Shown piece by piece: positions 8,932-18,188 of a stretch of DNA of 52,441 nt. The stretch is from NCBI GenBank assembly GCA_947479755.1, contig CANKAM010000025.1:1-52441 (forward strand), in the 5' to 3' direction. A program made the position numbers and the translations under genes. The notes under the pieces are model-generated. The model ran no database searches, had not been told where the DNA came from, and was given only the letters and a program-made list of their open reading frames with translations. The DNA comes from Bacteroidota bacterium (GTDB lineage Bacteria > Bacteroidota > Bacteroidia > SXHM01). How positions within the stretch are numbered: the first letter of the stretch is position 1; every line of letters begins with the position of its first letter.

Positions 8932-9936
8932 ATGAAGCTAAGACCGGAATTTGTTGAGCGCGTAAATAAACTCGAAGAAAAATACGCCACAATCGGGCAG
9001 GACATGAACTCCTACCTCGATGGCTTGCTCTATTCCAACGTTACCAACTATTGGGATTACGTTAATGTAGATACCCTGCTTTCCCTGCAACACCCCAAAA
9101 CCGATTACCCCGATGAATTAATTTTCATCATGTACCATCAGGTTACGGAATTGTATTTCCGTTTGGCGCTTCACGAACTCGAGCAGATTGCCAACAATGG
9201 CCGCGACATAGTAATGGAAACAGGTGAAGACAAAGGCTGGAATAAAAAATTAGACCCGAAATATTTTGCAGAACGCGTAAACCGCATCAACAATTATTTT
9301 GAAGCGCTCACCAAATCATTCGACATCATGGGTAGCGGAATGGAAAAGCAACAGTTCCTCCGTTTCCGCATGGCCTTGTTGCCTGCAAGCGGTTTCCAGT
9401 CGGCACAATACCGCATGATAGAAATATGCGCTACCGATTTTATTCGTCTCGTAGATAAAGACGACCGCAAAAAATTTGAAGGCAAAAAAGCGTCAATGGA
9501 AAAGATGTTTGAAAACATCTATTGGAAAAAAGGCGCTACCGAACTTGAAACAGGACAAAAAACACTGACCTTAAAACATTTCGAGAAAAAGTATTCCGAA
9601 AAATTAATTGCGCTCGCAAATGATTACAAAGACAAAAACCTTTGGGCTAAATACAAATCACTCAGCAAAGTAGATCAGAAAAACACTGCCCTTATCAATG
9701 CACTCAAACAATTAGATGTGAATGTAAATGTAAATTGGCCGCTGGTTCATTATCGCTCTGCCGCAAAGTATCTGGAGAGAGGAAAGAACGAAAATATCGC
9801 AGCAACAGGCGGAACCAACTGGCAGAAATATCTTCCTCCCCGTTTCCAAAAAAGAATGTTCTATCCCGAATTATGGAGTGAACAGGAAAAAGAAAACTGG
9901 GGTAAATCCTGGGTCGAATCAATAATTAAAAAATAA
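8932..9936 (+). CDS. kynA: Tryptophan 2,3-dioxygenase
   Basis: This cytosolic heme enzyme opens the indole ring of L-tryptophan to N-formylkynurenine, the first step of the kynurenine route. The 334-residue protein shows the family signature 'MYHQVTELYFRLALHE' (distal heme pocket), 'RFRMALLPASGFQSAQYRMIE', and a C-terminal 'VHYRSAAKYL' that probably carries the axial heme histidine. The length fits TDO. Kynurenine 3-monooxygenase is 3 kb downstream on the same strand; kynureninase and 3-hydroxyanthranilate dioxygenase are not in the window. The likely use is NAD synthesis or tryptophan breakdown. Confidence 0.95.
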   Translation: MKLRPEFVERVNKLEEKYATIGQDMNSYLDGLLYSNVTNYWDYVNVDTLLSLQHPKTDYPDELIFIMYHQVTELYFRLALHELEQIANNGRDIVMETGEDKGWNKKLDPKYFAERVNRINNYFEALTKSFDIMGSGMEKQQFLRFRMALLPASGFQSAQYRMIEICATDFIRLVDKDDRKKFEGKKASMEKMFENIYWKKGATELETGQKTLTLKHFEKKYSEKLIALANDYKDKNLWAKYKSLSKVDQKNTALINALKQLDVNVNVNWPLVHYRSAAKYLERGKNENIAATGGTNWQKYLPPRFQKRMFYPELWSEQEKENWGKSWVESIIKK

Positions 9937-9938
9937 AC

Positions 9939-11597
9939 ATGAAAAGAGTAATCACGTTTTCCATCTTCTATCTTCTATCTTCTATTTTCTATTCGTTCTC
10001 CCAAACCTATCAGGTAAATGGCAACGCCTCTCAGCTAAGTTGTAATTGCTATTTGCTTACACCTGATTTAAATACGCAGGGCGGCTCGGTATGGAATATA
10101 AATCAGATTAGTCTTGCCAATTCCTTTGATTTTACTTTCGATGTGTTTCTTGGTTATAATGATGTAGGAGCCGATGGAATTGCTTTTGTGTTGCAACCAA
10201 TCAGCACTATTGTTGGAACTTCGGGTGGTGGAATCGGATACCTTGGAATTTCACCTTCTGTAGCAATTGAAATTGACACCTATCAAAACTCAGGCTATGG
10301 CGACCCTACAACCGACCATATCGGTATTCAAACAAATGGCGATGTTGATCACAACACCGCAAACAATTTAGCAGGACCTGTTGCAGCCCTCGCTTCCAGC
10401 GGAAACATCGAAGATGGACAAAACCACTTGCTTCGTGTGAGCTGGGATGCAACCGCACAAATATTACAAGCTTATTTTGATGGAGTGTTACGTGTAACTT
10501 ACACTGGAAATATTGTTTCAAATATTTTCAGCAACAATCCAAATGTTTATTGGGGTTTTACCGGAAGTACAGGAGGACAGCGCAACGAGCAACGTTTCTG
10601 CCTTTCAATTATTCCTGATTTTAGTCTGAGTGTTCCAATCGTTTGCGAAGGTGAAACACTTCAGTTAACTGATAGTTCATACAGCGGATTAGGAAGTATT
10701 GCTTCATGGAACTGGGATTTCGGAAACGGAACTGCTTCCACAGATACAAATCCTTCAGTAACTTATAATGCAGCCGGAATTTATCAAATCACTCAAGTCG
10801 TTGTTGACCAGGCAGGCTGCAGCGACAGCAACACAACCAACATCACTGTTCTTCCTTTGCCCGATGTTGGTTTTACAGTAGAAAATAATTGCTCCGGCAA
10901 TCCTGTTCTTTTTACAGATACTACAAACGGTACGCCCGGCATATGGAACTGGAGTTTTGGTGATGGCGAAAACTCAACCGAACAAAATCCTATACATAAT
11001 TATGCTGATGCCGGAACGTACATTGTAAGCCTTGAAGTTGAATCAACAGATGGCTGCACTGCAACACAAATTGAAAACGTTGTTGTCAATGCCTCGCCCA
11101 CGGCATCAGCGGATATGGAAACTTCACTTCTTACAGTAAATTTTACCAACACCAGCACAGGTGCGGAAAGCTATGAATGGATTTTTCCTGACACAACTAT
11201 AACAACTACAAGCCCGTCTTACACCTTTGCCGATACAGGTCATTATCCGGTAATATTGGTTGCAACAAGTGCAAACGGCTGCACCGATACAATAGTATTT
11301 GATGTTTATGTTGACAATACCATTCAGGTTGAAGTGCCAAATATATTTACACCTAACGGAGACTCTTATAATGATGTTTGGATACCGACTTTGAAAGGTG
11401 TTGAAAGAGCAATTGGCAGAATTTACAATCGTTGGGGAATGTTGATGGCAGATTTTTCTGAAGTCATAAATACCTGGGATGGTAAAACAAAAGGCGGAAA
11501 CGATGTGCCGGAAGGAACTTATTTTTATGTGCTTGACTACACCACCATTGACGGAAAATCCGACAAAGCAGGTGGCACAATAACTTTGGTACGCTGA
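9939..11597 (+). CDS. Secreted lectin-PKD protein with T9SS type B (CHU_C) domain
   Basis: The 552-residue product starts two bases after kynA. Layout: signal peptide (1-22), an L-type lectin fold (~25-225; 'GADGIAFVLQ', 'AIEIDTYQNSGYGD', 'HLLRVSWD'), three PKD domains (~230-470; 'WNWDFGNG', 'WNWSFGDGENSTEQNP', 'YEWIFPDT'), then the gliding-motility C-terminal domain from 'VPNIFTPNGDSYNDVW' with 'IYNRWGMLM' and 'WDGKTKGGNDVPEGTYFY'. This is a type B T9SS signal, so the protein is surface-displayed. The carbohydrate ligand is unknown. The signal peptide is encoded by a 'TCTTCTATCTTCTAT' word repeat (see findings). Confidence 0.9.
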   Translation: MKRVITFSIFYLLSSIFYSFSQTYQVNGNASQLSCNCYLLTPDLNTQGGSVWNINQISLANSFDFTFDVFLGYNDVGADGIAFVLQPISTIVGTSGGGIGYLGISPSVAIEIDTYQNSGYGDPTTDHIGIQTNGDVDHNTANNLAGPVAALASSGNIEDGQNHLLRVSWDATAQILQAYFDGVLRVTYTGNIVSNIFSNNPNVYWGFTGSTGGQRNEQRFCLSIIPDFSLSVPIVCEGETLQLTDSSYSGLGSIASWNWDFGNGTASTDTNPSVTYNAAGIYQITQVVVDQAGCSDSNTTNITVLPLPDVGFTVENNCSGNPVLFTDTTNGTPGIWNWSFGDGENSTEQNPIHNYADAGTYIVSLEVESTDGCTATQIENVVVNASPTASADMETSLLTVNFTNTSTGAESYEWIFPDTTITTTSPSYTFADTGHYPVILVATSANGCTDTIVFDVYVDNTIQVEVPNIFTPNGDSYNDVWIPTLKGVERAIGRIYNRWGMLMADFSEVINTWDGKTKGGNDVPEGTYFYVLDYTTIDGKSDKAGGTITLVR

Positions 11598-12862
11598 TGG
11601 AATTAGACAAAAAAAAGGTAATCCTCTTTTCGGCAACAGGTTTTTTGTTGCTTGCGTTTTCTTTGCTGCTCGTTCAACTTGTAACGTTCAATGCTGATTA
11701 CAGCAAAGCCGAAGAAGTGGAAAATGCAGTTGACGCTGGTGAAGAATATGGCTTTGATGTCGACTCATTTTATTTGGTGAAAGGCAAAGTGCAGCGCAAC
11801 GAAAATTTGAGCACTATTTTACAGAAGCATAAAATTTCGCTGGGCATGATTGACAAAATGAGCAAGAGCTCACGAGAATTATTTGACACACGCAAAATTG
11901 CTGCGGGCAATGAATACACAGTTTTCTGCACCAAAGACTCAAACCAGATTGCACAGTGTTTTGTCTATGAAATAAACGCCAGCGATTACATTGTTTTTGA
12001 TTTCCGTGACACGCTGAACATCTACCGTGGCGAAAAACCGGTGGAAACAAAAATGGTAACCGTTAGCGGAAAAATCTATTCATCGCTTTATGCTACTATG
12101 GAAGCCAACAATATCAATCTGGGCTTGGCAATGGAACTTTCTACCATCTACGCATGGACAGTTGACTTTTACAAGATACAAAAGGGCGATTATTTCAAAG
12201 TTATTTACGAAGAAAAATTTGTGGACGGACACTCTATTGGTGTCGGTCGTATTCACGCATCATTGTTTAATAATGACGGAAAAGATTTCTATTCCTTTTG
12301 GAGCGAAATAAAAGGAGCAACAGGCTATTACGATGAAAACGGTGAGAGCCTGAAAAAACTATTTCTGAAAGCACCGTTGAAATTTTCACGCATCAGTTCT
12401 TCCTTTTCAGCAAAACGTTTGCATCCTGTTTTAAAAGTAAATCGTCCGCATTTAGGAACTGATTATGCAGCGCCTACCGGAACACCAATCATGGCAACTG
12501 CCGATGGAAAAGTAATTGCAGCAGCTTATACAGCAGGCAATGGAAATTATGTGAAAATAAAACACAACGGAACTTACACTACGCAATACCTGCACATGAG
12601 TAAAATTGCAAAAGGTATTAAAGATGGTTCACGGGTAAGACAGGGTGATGTAATTGGTTATGTAGGCAGCACAGGACTAGCAACCGGCCCTCACGTTTGC
12701 TATCGCTTCTGGAAAAACGGAAAACAGGTTGACCCTAAAAAAGATGTGGTTTCACAACCTGCCGATCCTATTAATAAAGCCCATCTTGGCCAATACAAAA
12801 ACCGCGTAAAAGAACTGCGCGGGAAATTAGACACCGAAAAGGTTTCTGCACGCGAAAGCTGA
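11597..12862 (+). CDS. M23 family metallopeptidase
   Basis: The 421-residue peptidoglycan peptidase has an N-terminal membrane anchor (10-30), an OapA/LysM-like middle region ('VQRNENLSTILQKHKIS') and a C-terminal LytM domain. The zinc ligands are visible: His285 and Asp289 in 'RPHLGTDY', and His333 in 'TQYLHMS'. 'GPHVCYRFWKNGKQVDP' closes the domain. It probably acts in the periplasm on cross-bridges during growth or division. The ATG overlaps the stop of the PKD gene by one base, which couples them. Confidence 0.93.
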   Translation: MELDKKKVILFSATGFLLLAFSLLLVQLVTFNADYSKAEEVENAVDAGEEYGFDVDSFYLVKGKVQRNENLSTILQKHKISLGMIDKMSKSSRELFDTRKIAAGNEYTVFCTKDSNQIAQCFVYEINASDYIVFDFRDTLNIYRGEKPVETKMVTVSGKIYSSLYATMEANNINLGLAMELSTIYAWTVDFYKIQKGDYFKVIYEEKFVDGHSIGVGRIHASLFNNDGKDFYSFWSEIKGATGYYDENGESLKKLFLKAPLKFSRISSSFSAKRLHPVLKVNRPHLGTDYAAPTGTPIMATADGKVIAAAYTAGNGNYVKIKHNGTYTTQYLHMSKIAKGIKDGSRVRQGDVIGYVGSTGLATGPHVCYRFWKNGKQVDPKKDVVSQPADPINKAHLGQYKNRVKELRGKLDTEKVSARES

Positions 12863-12908
12863 TTAAATTTCAGCAAAGTATTACTTTCGCTTGTTCAGAA
12901 TAAATCCC

Positions 12909-14243
12909 ATGAAAAATATTGCCGTTATAGGAGCGGGTCTTGTTGGCTCACTTCTTTCAATATACCTCGCAAAACGCGGGCATAAAGTTCAAATATTTGA
13001 ACGGAGACCTGATATGCGCAAAGAAAAAATTGTTGCCGGACGAAGCATCAACCTTGCTCTCAGCGACCGTGGATGGAAAGGTCTGGAAGGTGTTGGTATT
13101 GCAGATGAAATCCGCAAGATTGCAATTCCCATGCATGGTCGAATCATTCACGATTCACAAGGCAAAACCAATTTTCAACCTTATGGAAAAGAAGGGCAGG
13201 CAATTTATTCTGTTTCGCGTGGTGATCTGAATAAAAAGCTGATGGATTTAGCGGAAGAGCAAAATGGCACGCAGATTTTTTTCAGCCAGCGTTGCGTAGA
13301 TGTTGATCTTGAAAAAGCAACATCAACTTTTGTAGATGAAAATGGCAAAGCGACAAAAAATACTGCCGACATGATTTTCGGAACCGATGGTGCTTATTCT
13401 GAATTGCGCCACCGTATGATGTTCACCGACCGCTTTGATTACTCGCAGGATTATCTGAAAGAAGGCTATAAAGAATTGAACATTCCTCCTGCTGCAAACG
13501 GAGACTGGAGAATGGAGAAAAATGCTTTGCACATCTGGCCCCGCGGAAAGTTTATGCTGATTGCACTTCCCAATTTTGACGGCAGTTTTACTTGTACTTT
13601 GTTTTTTCCGTTTGAAGGCGAGTATTCTTTTACATCACTCGACACGAAAGAAAAAATGTTGGATTTCTTCAACAAAACTTTTCCGGATGCAGTGCAGTTG
13701 ATGCCAACATTGGAACACGATTATTTTAATAATCCAACTTCATCATTGGCAATCATGCGTTGCTTTCCTTGGAGCTATAAAGACAAAGCAATGTTATTGG
13801 GCGATGCTGCTCATGCTATTGTTCCGTTTTACGGACAAGGCATGAATTGCGGCTTTGAAGATTGTACTGTGTTAGAACAAATTATGCAGGAAGAAAATGA
13901 TTGGGAAACCATTTTCAAAAAATTAGAGAGCTCGCGTAAGCCCAACAGCGATGCCATTGCTGAGCTTGCTTTGCAGAATTTTATTGAAATGAGAGATTTG
14001 GTTGCAGACGAAAAATTTGTGCTGCGAAAAAAAATCGAAGCAAAATTGTCCTCTGAGTTTCCTGATAAATGGTTGCCGCTTTACAGCATGGTAACCTTCA
14101 GTGATATTCCGTATTCAACTGCATGGAATGAAGGAAAACGCCAAGAGGCTCTTATGCAACAGGTGATGAAAATTCCCGGAATTGAAAATAGCTGGAATAC
14201 AGCAGAAGGGTTTCAGAAAATTGTAAAAACAGTTTTACAATGA
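12909..14243 (+). CDS. kmo: Kynurenine 3-monooxygenase
   Basis: This FAD enzyme hydroxylates L-kynurenine to 3-hydroxykynurenine with NADPH and O2. The 444-residue protein starts at the ATG 12909 (a TTG at 12891 is open but not needed). It shows the FAD Rossmann 'IGAGLVGSLLSIYLAKRG', the KMO signature 'AGRSINLALSDRG', and the 'LLGDAAHAIVPFYGQGMNCG' FAD/ribityl motif. The C-terminal hydrophobic tail of eukaryotic KMO is absent, as in bacterial forms. With kynA it gives a two-step branch; the next enzymes are not in the window. A near-consensus TACTTTCG box lies at 12882-12889. The stop overlaps the TlpA-like gene as ATGA. Confidence 0.95.
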   Translation: MKNIAVIGAGLVGSLLSIYLAKRGHKVQIFERRPDMRKEKIVAGRSINLALSDRGWKGLEGVGIADEIRKIAIPMHGRIIHDSQGKTNFQPYGKEGQAIYSVSRGDLNKKLMDLAEEQNGTQIFFSQRCVDVDLEKATSTFVDENGKATKNTADMIFGTDGAYSELRHRMMFTDRFDYSQDYLKEGYKELNIPPAANGDWRMEKNALHIWPRGKFMLIALPNFDGSFTCTLFFPFEGEYSFTSLDTKEKMLDFFNKTFPDAVQLMPTLEHDYFNNPTSSLAIMRCFPWSYKDKAMLLGDAAHAIVPFYGQGMNCGFEDCTVLEQIMQEENDWETIFKKLESSRKPNSDAIAELALQNFIEMRDLVADEKFVLRKKIEAKLSSEFPDKWLPLYSMVTFSDIPYSTAWNEGKRQEALMQQVMKIPGIENSWNTAEGFQKIVKTVLQ

Positions 14244-15709
14244 AAAAATTCTTAGTGTTTCTTAGTGTTCTCAGTGCCTTAGTGGTTAAAATATCCGCTC
14301 AGGAAACAGCTAAAATCTCCGGCATTGTAAAAGGTGTGCCACCTCAAAGCATCATGTTCAAACAAGACCTGCATTATTTGAACATAAAACCTGATTTAAA
14401 AGAAGTGTTGTTAGATGGCAGTGATTTCGTTTCCGAAATAAAAATTGCTCAAGCCGGTCCGGTTGAATTTCAATGCAATGATGAAGCGCTTCAGCTTTTT
14501 GTTGAACCCGGAGATGATTTTTCGATTGAGTTCATTGTCGGCAGTATCAACAAAGGCACAACGTTTAAAGGCAAAGGCTCACAGCACAATCAATTTCTCT
14601 ATGAGTTTTACAACACTTTTAAAATCGAATACGATACGGCAGAGACGAAAGCAAAAATTCTTGGAGTAACAAGTATTGATGAGTTTGAAATTGCTCTTTA
14701 TAACAGTCGCAAAAAGCAAAATGATTTTTATAAGAACTACAAGGAGAAGGAAAATTTTTCTCCTGCTTTTAAATTCTTTGTTGAAAATCTCATTCGTTAC
14801 AATTATCTGGGCAGCCTTGTTTCGTTTCCTATTATGCGAGGGAATAACAGCGCGAATACAGTAGTTGGTGCTTTGCCCGAAATTATGTTGAGTGAAGTTA
14901 CTGCTGAAGATGGTAAAAATCCAACCGCCATGCAGGGCAGGTATTACCGTCTTTTTGTTTACTACTACACCATTTATTCCGCATCTAAAAACAACGGCTT
15001 TAATAAATTCACTGATCAGGGAACTTCGCTGGAAGCAAAGTATAAAGCAGCTCGTGATTTTTTTGAGACCAAAGCATTCACTTATTTTCTTGCAAAATTT
15101 CTTTTAGAGAACTGTGGGAAAATTCCACAAGCCCCTTTAAAAAGAGTTTACAATGTACTTGTCACCGAAGACAAAGAAGGTTTTTACGCTTCGTTGATCA
15201 ATGAACGATGTGGAGATGCATTGAATGCAGAAGTAAAAAAAGAAGACAAACAGACTGCACCGATTATGGTTGGACAAAAACCTGCACCAACTGGTTTCAC
15301 TGTAAAAACATTGGAAGGCAAAACCATTTCGCTGGATGATTTTAAAGGCAAAGTTGTTTACATTGATTTTTGGGCAAGCTGGTGCGGACCATGTCGCCAG
15401 CAATTTCCGTTTGCAAAAACTTTGCAGGAAAAATTTACAGCTAAAGAAAAGAAGAAAATAGTTTTTCTCTACATCTCAATTGATGAGAATGAAGAATCGT
15501 GGAGAAGCGCAATAGAGAAAATGGAGATTCATGGCTATCACACTATTTCCCCAGGTAATTGGAGCTCCGAAGCCTGCAAATTTTTTAAGATTAGCAGTAT
15601 TCCCCGTTATATGTTGATTGACAAGTCTGGAAAAATTGCGAATGAAAATGCGCCACGCCCCGGAGATGAAATCATTTATGATGACATCATTCAATTGCTG
15701 AACCAATAA
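14240..15709 (+). CDS. Secreted TlpA-like thioredoxin-fold protein
   Basis: The 489-residue protein has a signal peptide (1-20, 'SALVVKISAQ'), an N-terminal DUF4369-like beta domain ('ISGIVKGVPP', 'LFVEPGDDFSIEF'), a helical middle and a C-terminal AhpC/TlpA redoxin domain from ~345. The redox motif 'WASWCGPC' has Cys382 and Cys385, and 'SSIPRYMLIDKSG' supplies the cis-proline. It probably acts as a periplasmic thiol-disulfide reductase, with unknown partners. It is coupled to kmo by a four-base overlap. The signal peptide is encoded by a 'CTTAGTGTTTCTTAGTGTT' repeat (see findings). Confidence 0.9.
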   Translation: MKKFLVFLSVLSALVVKISAQETAKISGIVKGVPPQSIMFKQDLHYLNIKPDLKEVLLDGSDFVSEIKIAQAGPVEFQCNDEALQLFVEPGDDFSIEFIVGSINKGTTFKGKGSQHNQFLYEFYNTFKIEYDTAETKAKILGVTSIDEFEIALYNSRKKQNDFYKNYKEKENFSPAFKFFVENLIRYNYLGSLVSFPIMRGNNSANTVVGALPEIMLSEVTAEDGKNPTAMQGRYYRLFVYYYTIYSASKNNGFNKFTDQGTSLEAKYKAARDFFETKAFTYFLAKFLLENCGKIPQAPLKRVYNVLVTEDKEGFYASLINERCGDALNAEVKKEDKQTAPIMVGQKPAPTGFTVKTLEGKTISLDDFKGKVVYIDFWASWCGPCRQQFPFAKTLQEKFTAKEKKKIVFLYISIDENEESWRSAIEKMEIHGYHTISPGNWSSEACKFFKISSIPRYMLIDKSGKIANENAPRPGDEIIYDDIIQLLNQ

Positions 15710-15714
15710 TGGCT

Positions 15715-15738
15715 TACCCTCTCCTTTTGGAGAGGGTA
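15715..15738. repeat. Short palindromic hairpin (TACCCTCTCC family)
   Basis: TACCCTCTCC and GGAGAGGGTA pair perfectly around a TTTT loop, right after the TlpA-like stop. The trailing 'GGGTGAGG' is typical of dispersed intergenic repeats. It could slow or end transcription, but no U-tract follows. Confidence 0.7.
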
Positions 15739-15746
15739 GGGTGAGG

Positions 15747-15896
15747 TCATTTCAGTTGAATTCCTCTTATTTCCACCATCATCAGCTCCTCAAGTGTCAT
15801 ACTCATAAGAACTTTAATCTCCCGTATGGTTTTCCAATCGGCTGCGGAAAGTCCTGCAATTGTATTTGGCTTCATGTTTTTGTCTTTTGTTTTCAT
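15747..15896 (-). CDS. Possible 49-residue small protein
   Basis: This short open frame starts at ATG 15896 and ends at TGA 15747. The product begins 'MKTKDKNMKPNTIAGLSAAD' and has a helical C-terminal half with 'LMSMTLEELMMVEIRGIQ'. It has a lysine-rich start and an amphipathic helix but no recognised family. It fills most of the 310 bp gap between the TlpA-like and GH92 genes, on the opposite strand. A second frame over the same DNA (15814-15999) is less protein-like. The gene is uncertain. Confidence 0.4.
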   Translation of the reverse strand: MKTKDKNMKPNTIAGLSAADWKTIREIKVLMSMTLEELMMVEIRGIQLK

Positions 15897-16019
15897 TAGT
15901 AATTGAATTAATTATCCATCTTAACGGGTGCATGAAATATAGTGTTCCAAAACTTCGATTAACGACAGAAAAAATGAATTTCCATAGATTTAAATACATT
16001 TACCCCATATAAGTACTGT

Positions 16020-18188
16020 ATGAAAACTATTATTAATAAAACCCTTGCCCTGCTTCTCTTTGCTTCAGCTGTAGTAGCTCAACCAACAGATTATTCAACC
16101 TTTGTTGACCCTTTTATCGGAACCGGAGGACATGGGCATACTTTTCCGGGCGTTACGGTTCCATTTGGCATGATGCAGCTTAGTCCGGATACCCGTCTTA
16201 GCGGATGGGATGGTTGCTCTGGCTACCATAATTCCGACAACAGGATTTACGGGTTTTCGCACACGCATCTGAGCGGAACGGGTGCATCGGATTACTGTGA
16301 TATTTTATTGATGCCTACAACTGGTAAACCTCAATTAACTAATAAAAAGTATTCATCGCTCTTCAGAAAAGAAAATGAAAAAGCAAGTGCCGGATATTAT
16401 TCAGTTGTGCTTGATAAGAGCAATATAAAAGTTGAACTTGCTAGCACAATTCGCACCGGTTTACATAAATACACCTTTCCTAAATCATCTTCAGCAAATG
16501 TAATTCTTGACCTTACACATCGCGATCGTTTAAAAGAAAGTGATATCGCTATTAACGGAAATACTGAGATTACAGGAAAACGGGTTAGTGCTAATTGGGC
16601 AAACAACCAGATATTGTATTTCGTGATTCAGTTTTCAAAACCATTTGTGCGCTCACAAAAAATGGGTTCACTTAAAGCATCTGTAAGTTTTGAAACCGAA
16701 GAAGGTGAAGTTATTTATGCAAAGATTGGAATGTCGGCAGTTAGTGTTGAGGGCGCACGTAAAAATTTAGAAGCCGAACAAAAAGGATTTGACTTAGAGA
16801 AATTAAAGAATGATGCAAAAGCTGCATGGAACAAGGAACTCAGCAAAATTGAAATTGAATCGAAAGATGAGCATATAATGCGTACTTTTTATTCTGCGCT
16901 TTACCATTGCATGATTGCACCCAATGTTTATCAGGATGTTGATGGTAAATACCACGGCCGCGATTTTGAAATTCATGAAACAAAAGACTTCACGTATTAC
17001 ACTGTTTTCTCACTTTGGGATACTTATCGTGCACTGCATCCATTGCTAACGCTTATTGATAAAAAGCGAACATCTGATTTTGTAAATACATTTAATAAAG
17101 AGTTTGAAGAAGGAGGACGTTTACCCGTGTGGGAACTTTCAAGTTGCGAAACATGGTGTATGATTGGATATCATGCTGTGCCCGTAATCTGGGAAGCTTA
17201 TTCAAAAGGAGTAACCGGTTTTGATGCAAACAAAGCGTATGAAGCCATGAAGTTTTCTGCCATGGAAGACAAGAATGCGTTGAAAAGTTATAAGGCAAAC
17301 GGTTATATCAAATACATGGACGATGGACAAAGTGTTTCGCGCACACTGGAATATGCCTATGATGATTGGTGTATTGCACAAATGGCAAATAAATTAGGAA
17401 AGGAAGAGGACTATAAATACTTTATTGAGCGTGCACAGTATTATAAAAATGTGTACGATGTTACAACCGGATTTATGCGTCCGCGCAATGATGGTTTTCT
17501 TTCACCATTTGACCCGTTTGAAGTAAACCATCATTACACCGAGGGAAATTCTTGGCAATATTCCTTTTATGTTCCGCAGGATTTATCAGGACAAATGAAA
17601 CTGCTGGGAGGCAAAGAAAAACTGGCTGCCTTTTTAGATTCATTATTTAGCGCTTCTACTAAACTTACAGGTCATAAACAACCGGATATAACAGGATTGA
17701 TTGGACAATATGTTCATGGGAATGAACCGAGTCATCAAATCGCTTATGAATACAATTATGCCGGACAGCCCTGGAAAACACAGGCGATGGTGCGCAGAAT
17801 TATGAATGAAATGTATCGTGACCAACCTGATGGTTTGGCAGGTAATGAAGATTGCGGACAAATGAGTGCATGGTATATTTTCAGTGCGTTAGGTTTTTAT
17901 CCTGTTTGTCCGGGAAGCCCGCACTATGCAATTGGTTCACCTGTAGTTGACAATGCGGTTATTAAACTTGAAAACGGGAAATCATTTACCATCAAGACGA
18001 AAAATAACAATGCTCAGAATGTTTATATCGCCTCAGCAAAACTAAATGGAAAAGAGTACACGAAGAGTTATATTTCCTATGAGGATATTTCTGCAGGTGG
18101 AATTTTAGAACTGGAAATGAGTAACTCGCCCAATATCAAGTGGGGGAGTGGAGAACAAGATGTTCCTGTTACAAAAATTGAAAATTAA
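16020..18188 (+). CDS. GH92 alpha-mannosidase, secreted
   Basis: The 722-residue exo-alpha-mannosidase has a signal peptide (1-20) and the GH92 start 'VDPFIGTGGHGHTFPGVTVPFGMMQLSPDT' in two adjoining blocks, then 'GCSGYHNSDNRIYGFSHTHLSGTG'. Later landmarks are 'FSLWDTYRALHPL', 'EGNSWQYSFYVPQD', 'GNEPSHQIAYEYNYAGQPW' and 'LAGNEDCGQMSAWYIF', including conserved acidic and calcium-site residues. GH92 enzymes trim alpha-mannosides, often from N-glycans. No T9SS tag is visible, so it is probably periplasmic. It is a lone gene, not part of a SusC/D locus. The last four bases overlap the convergent thiolase stop. Confidence 0.95.
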   Translation: MKTIINKTLALLLFASAVVAQPTDYSTFVDPFIGTGGHGHTFPGVTVPFGMMQLSPDTRLSGWDGCSGYHNSDNRIYGFSHTHLSGTGASDYCDILLMPTTGKPQLTNKKYSSLFRKENEKASAGYYSVVLDKSNIKVELASTIRTGLHKYTFPKSSSANVILDLTHRDRLKESDIAINGNTEITGKRVSANWANNQILYFVIQFSKPFVRSQKMGSLKASVSFETEEGEVIYAKIGMSAVSVEGARKNLEAEQKGFDLEKLKNDAKAAWNKELSKIEIESKDEHIMRTFYSALYHCMIAPNVYQDVDGKYHGRDFEIHETKDFTYYTVFSLWDTYRALHPLLTLIDKKRTSDFVNTFNKEFEEGGRLPVWELSSCETWCMIGYHAVPVIWEAYSKGVTGFDANKAYEAMKFSAMEDKNALKSYKANGYIKYMDDGQSVSRTLEYAYDDWCIAQMANKLGKEEDYKYFIERAQYYKNVYDVTTGFMRPRNDGFLSPFDPFEVNHHYTEGNSWQYSFYVPQDLSGQMKLLGGKEKLAAFLDSLFSASTKLTGHKQPDITGLIGQYVHGNEPSHQIAYEYNYAGQPWKTQAMVRRIMNEMYRDQPDGLAGNEDCGQMSAWYIFSALGFYPVCPGSPHYAIGSPVVDNAVIKLENGKSFTIKTKNNNAQNVYIASAKLNGKEYTKSYISYEDISAGGILELEMSNSPNIKWGSGEQDVPVTKIEN

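Noticed and set aside
12891-12908. TTG start for kmo, six residues earlier
   Set aside because: The ATG at 12909 begins directly with the FAD-binding strand, as in other KMO proteins.
15814-15999. 61-codon minus-strand frame upstream of GH92
   Set aside because: It overlaps the better 49-residue candidate in another frame and runs into the GH92 promoter region.
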